64,000 bases of DNA from positions 1,116,001-1,180,000 of the forward strand of contig NZ_JACCBJ010000001.1 in NCBI RefSeq assembly GCF_013408745.1, given 5' to 3'. The notes beneath the pieces are model-generated. The model was given only the letters and a program-made list of their open reading frames with translations. It searched no databases and had not been told where the DNA came from. The stretch comes from Leifsonia soli. Lineage in GTDB: Bacteria; Actinomycetota; Actinomycetes; Actinomycetales; Microbacteriaceae. The position numbers and the translations under genes are program-made. Below, piece by piece: positions 16,595-24,612 of this stretch (the first letter of the stretch is position 1; each line of letters starts with the position of its first letter).

Positions 16595-17026
16595 TCACCA
16601 GCCGTATTCGGTGTACGACTCCCCTCGCACGAGCGCGTCGATGCCGTGCCGGATCACCGGGATGACGTCGTCCGGCAGCGCGCGCACCGGCGCCCAGACC
16701 AGTTCGGATGCCTTCTCCGGCTCTCCGATCGCCGGTGCCGCACCCGGCGGGAGCGCGGCGGTGAAGAAGAAGTCGATGTAGGCGTCGCCGTCCGCGCGGC
16801 CGTGCTGGACGAGGGCGAGCCGCACGTCGCCGCGGGCGAAGGCGATGCCGATCTCCTCTCGCGCCTCACGGAGCACGGCGGCGGTCGCCGACTCCCCCGG
16901 CTCGATGTGACCGGCGGGGAGCGAGAGCTCGCCGTCGCGATAGCCGGTGCCCGCACGGCGCTGGAGCAGGATGCGGTCGGCGTCGAACAGGCACAGGTAC
17001 ACGGCTGCGGGGTAGGTCGGGCGCAT
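16595..17026 (-). CDS. Nudix hydrolase
   Basis: 143 aa from ATG 17026. The Nudix box is clear: GHIEPGESATAAVLREAREEIGI (about residues 40-62) fits GX5EX7REUXEEXGU. The N-terminus YPAAVYLCLFDADRILLQRRAGTGY is the usual first strand pair. It may clean damaged or surplus nucleotides; the substrate cannot be told from sequence. It lies head-to-head with imuA, 123 bp between starts, with the LexA box in that gap but closer to imuA. It converges on DUF3097, 16 bp apart. Confidence 0.92.
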   Translation of the reverse strand: MRPTYPAAVYLCLFDADRILLQRRAGTGYRDGELSLPAGHIEPGESATAAVLREAREEIGIAFARGDVRLALVQHGRADGDAYIDFFFTAALPPGAAPAIGEPEKASELVWAPVRALPDDVIPVIRHGIDALVRGESYTEYGW

Positions 17027-17114
17027 GTGCCCAGTGTGCGCCGTCGGCTGTCGGTCGGGTGGCGTACTGTTCTTCTCCACAGGTGGCGCTCGTCCACACA
17101 CCCGAAATTTCCAT

Positions 17115-17143
17115 TTGCGTTGTTCGAACATACGTTCGAAAAT
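17115..17143 (+). promoter_or_regulatory. SOS promoter of imuA-imuB-dnaE2 with embedded LexA box
   Basis: TTGCGT (17115-17120) and GAAAAT (17138-17143) are spaced by 17 nt and form a plausible sigma-A promoter. The perfect LexA box TCGAACATACGTTCGA at 17124-17139 fills the spacer and touches the -10. The -10 ends 6 nt before ATG 17150, so the transcript is predicted to be leaderless. Confidence 0.85.
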
Positions 17144-17149
17144 AGACGT

Positions 17150-17842
17150 ATGTCCCTCGCAGCTCCGCACCTCGCCGAACCGGTCGCCGACCGGGCGCAG
17201 GTGCACGAGCTGCAGACCCGCATCCGGCAGATGCAGGCGACCAAGCTCGAGAGCCGGACCCTGCAGACGCACCCGGCGCTCTCCCCCCTCCTGCCGGGAG
17301 GCTCGCTCAAGGCCGGGGCCGCGTACTCGGTCCGCGGGTCGACGACGCTGCTGATGGCCATGCTGGCCGGTCCCAGCGCGGCCGGGGCGTGGTGCGGCGT
17401 CGTCGGGATGCCCGATTTCGGCGCGGAGGCTGCCGGGCGGTTCGGCATCGACCTCGAGCGCCTCGTGCTGGTGCCGCATCCCGGGGAGCATTGGCTGACC
17501 GTGACCGCGGCGGTCGTCGATGTGCTCAGCGTCGTGGTCGTCGCGCCGCCCGCCCGCGCGAAGGACGGCGACGTCGCCCGGCTCACCGCCCGGCTGCGGC
17601 AGCGCGAGGCGACCCTCATCGTCGCCGGCGACTGGCCCCAGGTCGAGGCGACGCTCACCGTCGCGCGCAGCGGGTGGGACGGACTCGGCACCGGCAACGG
17701 CTATCTCTCGTCCCGGCGGGTCACCGTGGAGTCGGCGCCCCGCGGCGGGACCGGTCCCCGCCGGACCGCCGAGCTGTGGCTGCCGGCCGTCGACGAGAGC
17801 TTCCGCACCTCCGGGCCGACGCGGCTCGAGGCGGTGAGCTAG
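17150..17842 (+). CDS. imuA: Mutasome accessory protein ImuA' (RecA-like)
   Basis: 230 aa. ImuA' is a RecA-superfamily-like protein that helps recruit ImuB and DnaE2 for translesion synthesis after DNA damage. The N-terminal helix VHELQTRIRQMQATKLESRTLQTH precedes a RecA-like core (AYSVRGSTTLLMAMLAGPS, GAWCGVVGMPDFGAEAAGRFGIDLERLVLV). No canonical Walker A GxxGxGKT is present, as is usual for this family. ATG 17150 is 10 bp after the LexA box, with no Shine-Dalgarno. The stop (TAG) abuts the ATG of imuB, giving a tightly coupled operon. Confidence 0.9.
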   Translation: MSLAAPHLAEPVADRAQVHELQTRIRQMQATKLESRTLQTHPALSPLLPGGSLKAGAAYSVRGSTTLLMAMLAGPSAAGAWCGVVGMPDFGAEAAGRFGIDLERLVLVPHPGEHWLTVTAAVVDVLSVVVVAPPARAKDGDVARLTARLRQREATLIVAGDWPQVEATLTVARSGWDGLGTGNGYLSSRRVTVESAPRGGTGPRRTAELWLPAVDESFRTSGPTRLEAVS

Positions 17843-19504
17843 ATGGCGAGCGGAGCACGCGAAGCCGTCGTCACCCGGGCGATCGTGCTCTGGTGTCCCG
17901 ACTGGCCGGTCATCGCTGCGCAGCAGGCGCTCGAGCTGGCGGTCGATCAGCCGCTCGCCCTGGTCGAGAAGGGCGTGGTCTTCGCGTGCTCTCCCGCAGC
18001 GCGTGCCGACGGGGTGAAGCGCGGACTGCGGATGCGCGAGGCGCAGGCGCGCTGCCCTCAGCTGGAGGTGCTGCCCTACGATCCGGTGCTCGATGCGCGT
18101 GCGTTCGAGCCGGTGCTCGCCGCGATCGAGGAGATCACCCCCGGTGTGCAGCCGGTCCGCCCGGGCACGTGCGTGCTCCGGGCCCGCGGGCCCGCGCGCT
18201 ATTACGGCGGCGAGGAGCAGGCGGCCGCCGAGCTGCTGCGCTGCCTGGAGGGGCTCGGGCTCCCGGACGCGCGGGTCGGGATCGCCGACGGTCCTTTCGC
18301 CGCCGAGCAGGCCGCCCGCTCGACCGGGGCCGCCCGGCCGCTCGGCGGCGCTCCCTCCGCCGGCACTCCGACGACCGGTGCCGCCGACGCCGCGCACGAC
18401 CCGGCCCCGCACTTCTGGGCCCACAGCCGCGTGCGCATCATCCCGTCCGGCGACTCCCCCGCGTTCCTGGCGCCGCTCCCGGTCGCCCTCCTGGGCTTCG
18501 CCGAGCTCACTCCGCTGCTGCGCCGGCTGGGGCTGCACACGCTCGGCGACATCGCCGCGCTCTCGCGCGTAGACATGCGGGAGCGGTTCGGCGAGCGGGG
18601 AGAACTCGCGCACACCCTGGCCAGCGGGCTCGACGGAACGGCGGTGGTGCCGCGCACCCCGCCGAAGCAGCTCGACCGCTCCATCGACTTCGAGCCTCCC
18701 CTCGACCGCGTCGACCAGGTGACCTTCGCCGTGCGCGGCACGGCCGAGCAGTTCATCGGCGGGCTCACCAAGGCCGGGCTGGTGTGCACCTCGCTCCGGG
18801 TGGAGGTGACCGACGAGTCCGGCCGGGTCAGCGAGCGCATCTGGCTCCATCCCCGGCTGTTCTCCCCGCCCGACGTGGTCGACCGGGTTCGCTGGCAGCT
18901 GCAGGGCTCCGGCGCGATCGACTCCGGACTGGCGTCGCCGATCTCCCGGGTGGTCCTCGAGCCGGAGGCGGTCGACGACATCGGCCACCACGAGGACGGG
19001 CTGTGGGGCGGTGGAGCCGACGAGCGCATCCACCACGGCCTCACCCGTGTGCAGAGCATGCTCGGCCACGAAGCGGTGGTCACGGCGACGATCGGCGGCG
19101 GCCGCGCCCCCGGCGAACGGCAGGTGCTGGTGCCCTGGGGCGACCGGCCGGTGGGGGTCGCCCGGGCCGACCAGCCGTGGCCGGGATCCCTGCCGGCACC
19201 CGCGCCGTCGACGGTGTTCGAGGTCCCGCGTCCCGTCGCGGTGCTCACCGAGCAGGGGGCGTCCGTCGAGGTGACCGACCGTGGAGACGTGACCGCGCCG
19301 ATCGCCCGGTTCTCCCCCACCGGCCAGGCGCGGGACGCCCGGCCGGTTGACTCCTGGGCCGGCCCCTGGCCGGTGCGGGAACGCTGGTGGGACGCCACGC
19401 TCTCGCGGGCGATGCACCGGTTCCAGCTGGTCGACGCCGACGGCACCGCCTGGCTGCTCGCGCTGGCCGGGTCCGGCTGGTTCGCGGAGGCGCGCTATGA
19501 CTGA
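17843..19504 (+). CDS. imuB: Non-catalytic Y-family polymerase homologue ImuB
   Basis: 553 aa. A Y-family (UmuC/DinB) domain occupies residues 10-340: RAIVLWCPDWPVIAAQ at the start, then FACSPAARADGVKRGLRMREAQARCP. The catalytic aspartates expected in the first strand (DxD) and in the SIDE motif are replaced (WCPDW; RARGPARYYGG), as known for ImuB, which acts as a hub that binds the beta clamp, ImuA' and DnaE2. The C-terminal 200 residues form the ImuB-specific tail. Start ATG 17843 directly follows the imuA stop; dnaE2 begins 15 bp downstream. Confidence 0.93.
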   Translation: MASGAREAVVTRAIVLWCPDWPVIAAQQALELAVDQPLALVEKGVVFACSPAARADGVKRGLRMREAQARCPQLEVLPYDPVLDARAFEPVLAAIEEITPGVQPVRPGTCVLRARGPARYYGGEEQAAAELLRCLEGLGLPDARVGIADGPFAAEQAARSTGAARPLGGAPSAGTPTTGAADAAHDPAPHFWAHSRVRIIPSGDSPAFLAPLPVALLGFAELTPLLRRLGLHTLGDIAALSRVDMRERFGERGELAHTLASGLDGTAVVPRTPPKQLDRSIDFEPPLDRVDQVTFAVRGTAEQFIGGLTKAGLVCTSLRVEVTDESGRVSERIWLHPRLFSPPDVVDRVRWQLQGSGAIDSGLASPISRVVLEPEAVDDIGHHEDGLWGGGADERIHHGLTRVQSMLGHEAVVTATIGGGRAPGERQVLVPWGDRPVGVARADQPWPGSLPAPAPSTVFEVPRPVAVLTEQGASVEVTDRGDVTAPIARFSPTGQARDARPVDSWAGPWPVRERWWDATLSRAMHRFQLVDADGTAWLLALAGSGWFAEARYD

Positions 19505-19519
19505 GCGAGGCGATGCCTG

Positions 19520-22500
19520 ATGGGGTGGAACAACCCTCCGATCCCGTGGGCCGAGTTCGAGCGGCGGCTTTCCGGGCGGCGCACCGCGCAGCAGGCCGAC
19601 GAACGCCCGTCCTCCCGCAAGCGGCAGAAGTACGTTCCGCAGGTGATCCCGGAGACGCCGGAGGACGCGGTCCCCTACGCCGAGCTGCACGCGCACAGCA
19701 ACTTCAGTTTCCTCGACGGCGCGTCCTCTCCCGAGGAGCTGCTGGAGGAGGCGACGCGGCTGAACCTGCACGCGCTCGCCCTCACCGACCACGACGGCAT
19801 GTACGGCGTGGTGCACCTGGCCGAGGCGGCCGAAGCGTACGACCGCGTGAAGACCGTGTTCGGGGCCGAGCTGTCGCTGTCGCTCACCAAGCCGCAGAAC
19901 GGCGAGCCCGATCCGGAGGGCAGCCACCTGGTGGTGCTCGGCCACCGGCAGGAGGGCTACCACCGGCTCGCCGCCGCGATCACCGCGGGGCAATTGGCCG
20001 GTGAGGAGAAGGGGCGGCCGGTGTACCGGCTCGACGAGCTCGCCGAGCAGTCCGGCGGCGAGTGGATGGTGTTGACCGGATGCCGTAAGGGCGACGTCCG
20101 GCTCGCCCTCGCCGAGCACGGGGAACGCGCAGCGGAGCGCGAGGTCTCCCGGCTCGCCGAGCTGTTCGGCCGCGACAACGTCCTCGTCGAGCTGATCGAC
20201 CAGGGCGCCCCGCGCGATTCGACCGACAACGACATCCTCACCCGGATCGCCGGGCGGCTCGGGCTGCCGACGGTGGCGACCAACAACGTCCACTACGCGA
20301 GCCCCGCGCAGTACCCGCTGGCGACCGCCGTCGCTGCCGTGCGAGCCCGGCGCAGCCTCGACGAGCTCGACGGCTGGCTCCCGGCCGCCGGCGCCGCCCA
20401 CCTGCGCAGCGGGGCGGAGATGGCCCGCCGGTTCGCGCGCTACCCCGGTGCCGTCGAACGGACCGTCGAGATCGCCGACGACCTCTCCTTCCGCCTCCGC
20501 AGTGCCCGTCCCCGGCTGCCGAAACAGGACGTCCCGGAGGGCCACACGCCGATGGGCTGGCTGCGCGAGCTCACCTGGCGGGGCGCGGCCGAACGCTATC
20601 CCGACCTCGACCGCAACCCGGCGAAGCGCGAGCGCATCGAGCGCGAGCTGGATGTGATCGAGGCGAAGGACTTCCCCGGCTACTTCCTCATCGTTCACGA
20701 CATCGTCCGGTTCGCCCGCAGCCGCGGGATCCTCTGCCAGGGCCGGGGGTCGGCGGCGAACTCGGCCGTCGTCTACCTGCTCGGGATCACCGCCGTCGAC
20801 TCGATCAAGTACGACCTGCCGTTCGAGCGGTTCCTGTCCAGCATGCGCGAGGAGGAGCCCGACATCGACGTCGACTTCGACTCCGACCGCCGGGAGGAGG
20901 TCATCCAGTACGTCTACGCCAAGTACGGCAGGCACAACGCGGCGCAGGTCGCCAACGTGATCACCTACCGCCCCAAGAACGCGGTGCGCGACATGGCGAA
21001 GGCGCTCGGCTACTCCACCGGCCAGCAGGACGCCTGGAGCAAGCAGATCGACGCGTGGGGGGCGGTCCAGACCAGCGACGACCACGACATCCCGGACGAC
21101 GTGGTCGGGCTCGCACAGCAGGTGCTCAAATTCCCCCGGCATCTCGGCATCCACTCGGGCGGAATGGTCCTCACCGACCGGCCCGTCGGCGAGGTCTGCC
21201 CGATCGAGCACGCGCGCATGGAAGGCCGCACGGTGCTGCAGTGGGACAAGGACGACTGCGCGTGGATGGGCCTGGTCAAGTTCGACCTCCTCGGCCTCGG
21301 GATGCTGTCGGCGCTGGACTACTCGATGCGCACCATCGAGGCATCGCTGGGCGAGAAGTGGACGCTGGAGAGCATCCCGAAAGAGGAGCAGGGCGTGTAC
21401 GACATGCTCTGCCGGGCCGACTCGATCGGCGTCTTCCAGGTGGAGAGCCGCGCACAGATCGGCACCCTGCCGCGTCTGCAGCCGCGCAGCTTCTACGACC
21501 TCGTGATCGAGATCGCGCTCATCCGCCCCGGTCCCATCCAGGGCGGAGCGGTGCACCCGTACATCCGCCGGAAGCTGGGCAAGGAGCCGGTCACCTACCT
21601 GCACCCCGCGCTCGTTCCCGTGCTGGAGCGCACGATGGGCGTCCCGCTGTTCCAGGAGCAGCTGATGCAGATGGCCGTCGCGGTCGGCGACTGCACGGCG
21701 GAGGACGCCGACCTGCTGCGCCGCGCGATGGGCTCCAAGCGCGGGGTGGAGAAGATCGAGGCGCTCAAGGCGAAGCTGTACGACGGGATGGCGAACAACG
21801 GCATCACCGGAGCCGACGCCGACGCCATCTACGAGAAGATCGAAGCGTTCGCCAACTTCGGCTTCGCCGAGAGCCACGCGATCAGCTTCGCGCTGCTCGT
21901 CTACGTCAGCTCCTGGATGAAGCTGCACTACCCCGGCGCCTTCCTGGCCGGGCTGTTGCGCGCCCAGCCGATGGGCTTCTACTCGCCGCGCACCCTCACC
22001 GCCGACGCGCGACGGCACGGCGTCGTCGTGCACCGCCCGGACATCCAGCGCTCCGGCGTCTTCCCGCTCCTCGAGCCGCTCGACGACCCGGATGCGCGGC
22101 GGGGGCCGACCGGCTCCGATCCGTGCCTGCAGACGGAGCAGCCGCCGATCGATCCCTTCGACCCGGCCGTCCCGCTCGACTTCGCCGCGCACCGCCGCGA
22201 CGCCGGCCACGCGGTCCGGCTGGGCCTGGCGGCGGTCACCTCGATCGGCGAGAAGGTGGCGGAGCGCATCGTCGCCGAGCGGGAGGCGTACGGCCCCTAC
22301 CGCGACCTCGGCGACCTCGCCCGGCGCACCGGCCTCACCACCGGCCAGCTGGAGGCGCTCGCCGCCGCCGGCGCCTTCGACGGCTTCGACCTGAGCAGGC
22401 GGCAGGCGATCTGGGAGGCGGGCAACGCCGCCCAGGAGCGGCCCGAGTACCTGGCCGGCACGGCGATCACCGTCCAGCCGCCGCTGCTGCCGATGCTCTC

Positions 22501-22912
22501 CCCCGCCGAGCAGCTCGCCAGCGACCTCTGGGCGACGGGGATCTCGACCGACGACCATCCCATCCGCTTCCTGCGTCCGGCGCTCGCCGCCCGCGGCGTC
22601 CGCCCAGCCGACACGCTCGCCGCCGGCGAGTCCGGTCGCCGCATCGAGGTGGGCGGCGTGGTGACTCACCGGCAGCGACCCGCCACGGCGGCGGGGGTCA
22701 CGTTCCTCAACATCGAGGACGAGACCGGGATGGTGAACGTCGTGTGCCCGGTCGGCGTCTGGAACCGCTACCGCCGCGTGGCCCGCCAGGCGCCGGCGAT
22801 GATCATCCGCGGCATCCTGGAGCGCAGCGAGGAAGGCGTCGTCAACGTGGTCGCCGACCGCCTCGAAGCACTCGACACCGGAATCCGCACCGTCTCGAGG
22901 GACTTCCGGTGA
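19520..22912 (+). CDS. dnaE2: Error-prone DNA polymerase III alpha subunit DnaE2
   Basis: 1130 aa, the catalytic polymerase of the ImuA'-ImuB-DnaE2 translesion complex. A PHP domain starts at about residue 54 (AELHAHSNFSFLDGASSPEE) and contains LTDHDGMYG. The C-family polymerase palm has CQGRGSAANS and the catalytic acids in EPDIDVDFDSDRREE near residues 445-460. IHSGGMVL and WDKDDCAWMGLVKFDLLG follow. The helix-hairpin-helix region is near 900-950. The OB-fold (VTHRQRPATAAGVTFLNIED) is at about 1046-1065. It is shorter than replicative DnaE1, as DnaE2 usually is. It ends the SOS operon. Confidence 0.97.
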   Translation: MGWNNPPIPWAEFERRLSGRRTAQQADERPSSRKRQKYVPQVIPETPEDAVPYAELHAHSNFSFLDGASSPEELLEEATRLNLHALALTDHDGMYGVVHLAEAAEAYDRVKTVFGAELSLSLTKPQNGEPDPEGSHLVVLGHRQEGYHRLAAAITAGQLAGEEKGRPVYRLDELAEQSGGEWMVLTGCRKGDVRLALAEHGERAAEREVSRLAELFGRDNVLVELIDQGAPRDSTDNDILTRIAGRLGLPTVATNNVHYASPAQYPLATAVAAVRARRSLDELDGWLPAAGAAHLRSGAEMARRFARYPGAVERTVEIADDLSFRLRSARPRLPKQDVPEGHTPMGWLRELTWRGAAERYPDLDRNPAKRERIERELDVIEAKDFPGYFLIVHDIVRFARSRGILCQGRGSAANSAVVYLLGITAVDSIKYDLPFERFLSSMREEEPDIDVDFDSDRREEVIQYVYAKYGRHNAAQVANVITYRPKNAVRDMAKALGYSTGQQDAWSKQIDAWGAVQTSDDHDIPDDVVGLAQQVLKFPRHLGIHSGGMVLTDRPVGEVCPIEHARMEGRTVLQWDKDDCAWMGLVKFDLLGLGMLSALDYSMRTIEASLGEKWTLESIPKEEQGVYDMLCRADSIGVFQVESRAQIGTLPRLQPRSFYDLVIEIALIRPGPIQGGAVHPYIRRKLGKEPVTYLHPALVPVLERTMGVPLFQEQLMQMAVAVGDCTAEDADLLRRAMGSKRGVEKIEALKAKLYDGMANNGITGADADAIYEKIEAFANFGFAESHAISFALLVYVSSWMKLHYPGAFLAGLLRAQPMGFYSPRTLTADARRHGVVVHRPDIQRSGVFPLLEPLDDPDARRGPTGSDPCLQTEQPPIDPFDPAVPLDFAAHRRDAGHAVRLGLAAVTSIGEKVAERIVAEREAYGPYRDLGDLARRTGLTTGQLEALAAAGAFDGFDLSRRQAIWEAGNAAQERPEYLAGTAITVQPPLLPMLSPAEQLASDLWATGISTDDHPIRFLRPALAARGVRPADTLAAGESGRRIEVGGVVTHRQRPATAAGVTFLNIEDETGMVNVVCPVGVWNRYRRVARQAPAMIIRGILERSEEGVVNVVADRLEALDTGIRTVSRDFR

Positions 22913-22941
22913 CCAGGATCAACCAGCGCAGGCGGATCCCG

Positions 22942-23775
22942 TCACTCGTCGAATCGCAGGTGCCGGACGCTGCGGCCGTTCCTCCGCACCAGCCGGAGGG
23001 CCTCGACGCCGATCCGGATGTGACGCTCGACGAAGTCGCGCGACACGCCCTGGTCGCTCTCCGCGGTCTTCACGCCCTCCGGGGTCATCGGCTGATCCGA
23101 GATGAGCAGCAGCGCCCCGCTCGGGATGCGGTTGGCGAAACCCGCCGCGAACACGGTCGCCGTCTCCATGTCGACGGCCATACAGCGCGTCCGCTTGAGG
23201 TACTCCTTGAACGTGTCATCGTGCTCCCACACCCGCCGGTTCGTCGTGAACACGGTGCCCGTCCAGTAGTCCTGCTGGAAGTCGCGGATGGTCGACGACA
23301 CGGCGCGCTGCAGCTGGAAGGCCGGAAGGGCGGGCACCTCCGGCGGCAGGTAGTCGTTCGACGTGCCCTCGCCGCGGATGGCCGCGATCGGAAGCACGAG
23401 ATCGCCGAGCTTGTTCTTGCGCTTCACCCCGCCGCACTTTCCGAGGAACAGCGCCGCCTTCGGACACGCAGCGGTGAGCAGGTCCATGATCGTCGCCGCG
23501 TTCGGGCTGCCCATCCCGAAATCGACCATCGTGATCCCGTCGGCCGTCGCGTTCGGCATCGACCGGTCGAGCCCGCGCACCTCGGCGCCGTACCACTCGG
23601 CGAAGCGCTTCACGTAGTCGCTGAAATTCGTCAGCAGGATGTACTCCCCGAACTCCTCCACCGGAGTGCCCGTGTAGCGCGGAAGCCAATCGCGGACGAT
23701 CGCCTCCTTGTCCTTCATGCCGCCCTCGCCGGGCATCACGTTCGCCGCGGCCTCGCGGTCCTGCGCATCCACCAT
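22942..23775 (-). CDS. amn: AMP nucleosidase
   Basis: 277 aa. AMP nucleosidase hydrolyses AMP to adenine and ribose 5-phosphate. It belongs to the PNP/UDP phosphorylase fold: ITMVDFGMGSPNAATIMDLL, ALFLGKCGGVKRKNKLGDLVLP, then MAVDMETATVFAAGFANRI with the conserved ME pair, and LLISDQPMTPEGVKT. It lacks the N-terminal regulatory domain of the E. coli enzyme (about 480 aa), matching the short form in other phyla. The start ATG 23775 is preceded by GGAGGGGG at good spacing. VIT gene lies 30 bp upstream on the same strand. Confidence 0.93.
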   Translation of the reverse strand: MVDAQDREAAANVMPGEGGMKDKEAIVRDWLPRYTGTPVEEFGEYILLTNFSDYVKRFAEWYGAEVRGLDRSMPNATADGITMVDFGMGSPNAATIMDLLTAACPKAALFLGKCGGVKRKNKLGDLVLPIAAIRGEGTSNDYLPPEVPALPAFQLQRAVSSTIRDFQQDYWTGTVFTTNRRVWEHDDTFKEYLKRTRCMAVDMETATVFAAGFANRIPSGALLLISDQPMTPEGVKTAESDQGVSRDFVERHIRIGVEALRLVRRNGRSVRHLRFDE

Positions 23776-23805
23776 CCTGCATCCCCCTCCGTCGTGCGGC
23801 GCCGG

Positions 23806-24561
23806 TCAGCCTGCGACGCTCGTGCCGAGCAGCGAACCGACGATGAAGGTGGCGGCCAGCGCAAGCGCACCGCCCACCACCACCCGGACCATGGCGCGAC
23901 CGCGGGAGCTGCCCCCGATCCAGGCCGCCACGTAACCGGTGACCGCCAGCGCCACGAGCACCGCAACGAACGTGACCGGGATGCGCAGCGTCGCGGGAAG
24001 CAGGATGGTCAGCATCGGCAGGATGGCGCCGCAGGTGAACGCAACGGCCGACGCGAGCGCCGCATGCCACGGGCTGACCACGTCGTCCTGGTCGATCCCG
24101 AGCTCCGCAGAGAGGTGGGCGGCGAGAGCGTCGTGCGCGGTCAGCTCGACGGCGACCTGACGCGCCGTCGCCGGGGTCAGCCCGCGCTGCTCGTACAGGC
24201 CCGTCAGCTCCTCCAGCTCCTGCTCCGGCATCTCCGCCAGCTCCCGGCGCTCCTTCGCGATGAGCGATCGCTCGCTGTCGCGCTGGCTGCTCACGGAGAC
24301 GTATTCGCCCAGGGCCATCGAGATCGCCCCGCCGACGAGCGCCGCCAGCCCCGCCGTGACGATCGCGGGGGCGGAACTCGTCGCGCCGGCGACGCCGACC
24401 ACCACCGCGGCGACCGAGACGATCCCGTCATTCGCCCCGAGGACGCCCGCGCGCAGCCAGTTCAGCCGCTGCGCCATGCCTCCGCGGTGCGGCTCGTCCG
24501 GATGCGCACCCTCCGGCGCCGTACCCTCCGGGCTCCGGTCACCCGCTCCTGTATCGCTCAT
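23806..24561 (-). CDS. VIT1/CCC1-type iron/manganese transporter (no ferritin domain)
   Basis: 251 aa, second VIT-family protein in the window. The core runs WLRAGVLGANDGIVSVAAVVVG, LVGGAISMALGEYVSVSSQRDSERSL, and a cytosolic E-rich loop (LEELTGLYEQRGLTPATARQVA) that forms the metal-binding domain, then three more helices ending GTSVAG. Unlike the 13669 protein it has only a 30-residue disordered N-terminus. It should move Fe(II) or Mn(II) across the membrane. TAGGCT at 24573-24568, 6 nt before ATG 24561, predicts leaderless transcription. Confidence 0.92.
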   Translation of the reverse strand: MSDTGAGDRSPEGTAPEGAHPDEPHRGGMAQRLNWLRAGVLGANDGIVSVAAVVVGVAGATSSAPAIVTAGLAALVGGAISMALGEYVSVSSQRDSERSLIAKERRELAEMPEQELEELTGLYEQRGLTPATARQVAVELTAHDALAAHLSAELGIDQDDVVSPWHAALASAVAFTCGAILPMLTILLPATLRIPVTFVAVLVALAVTGYVAAWIGGSSRGRAMVRVVVGGALALAATFIVGSLLGTSVAG

Positions 24562-24612
24562 GGGCTCAGCCTAGGAACCCCGGCGGGCGACCGCCAGCAA
24601 GGTTCGGCGACC

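Noticed and set aside
16595..22669. A 2024-codon open frame on the minus strand across imuA, imuB and dnaE2
   Set aside because: It is the antisense shadow of GC-rich coding DNA; only its last 143 codons, the Nudix gene, have a recognisable fold.
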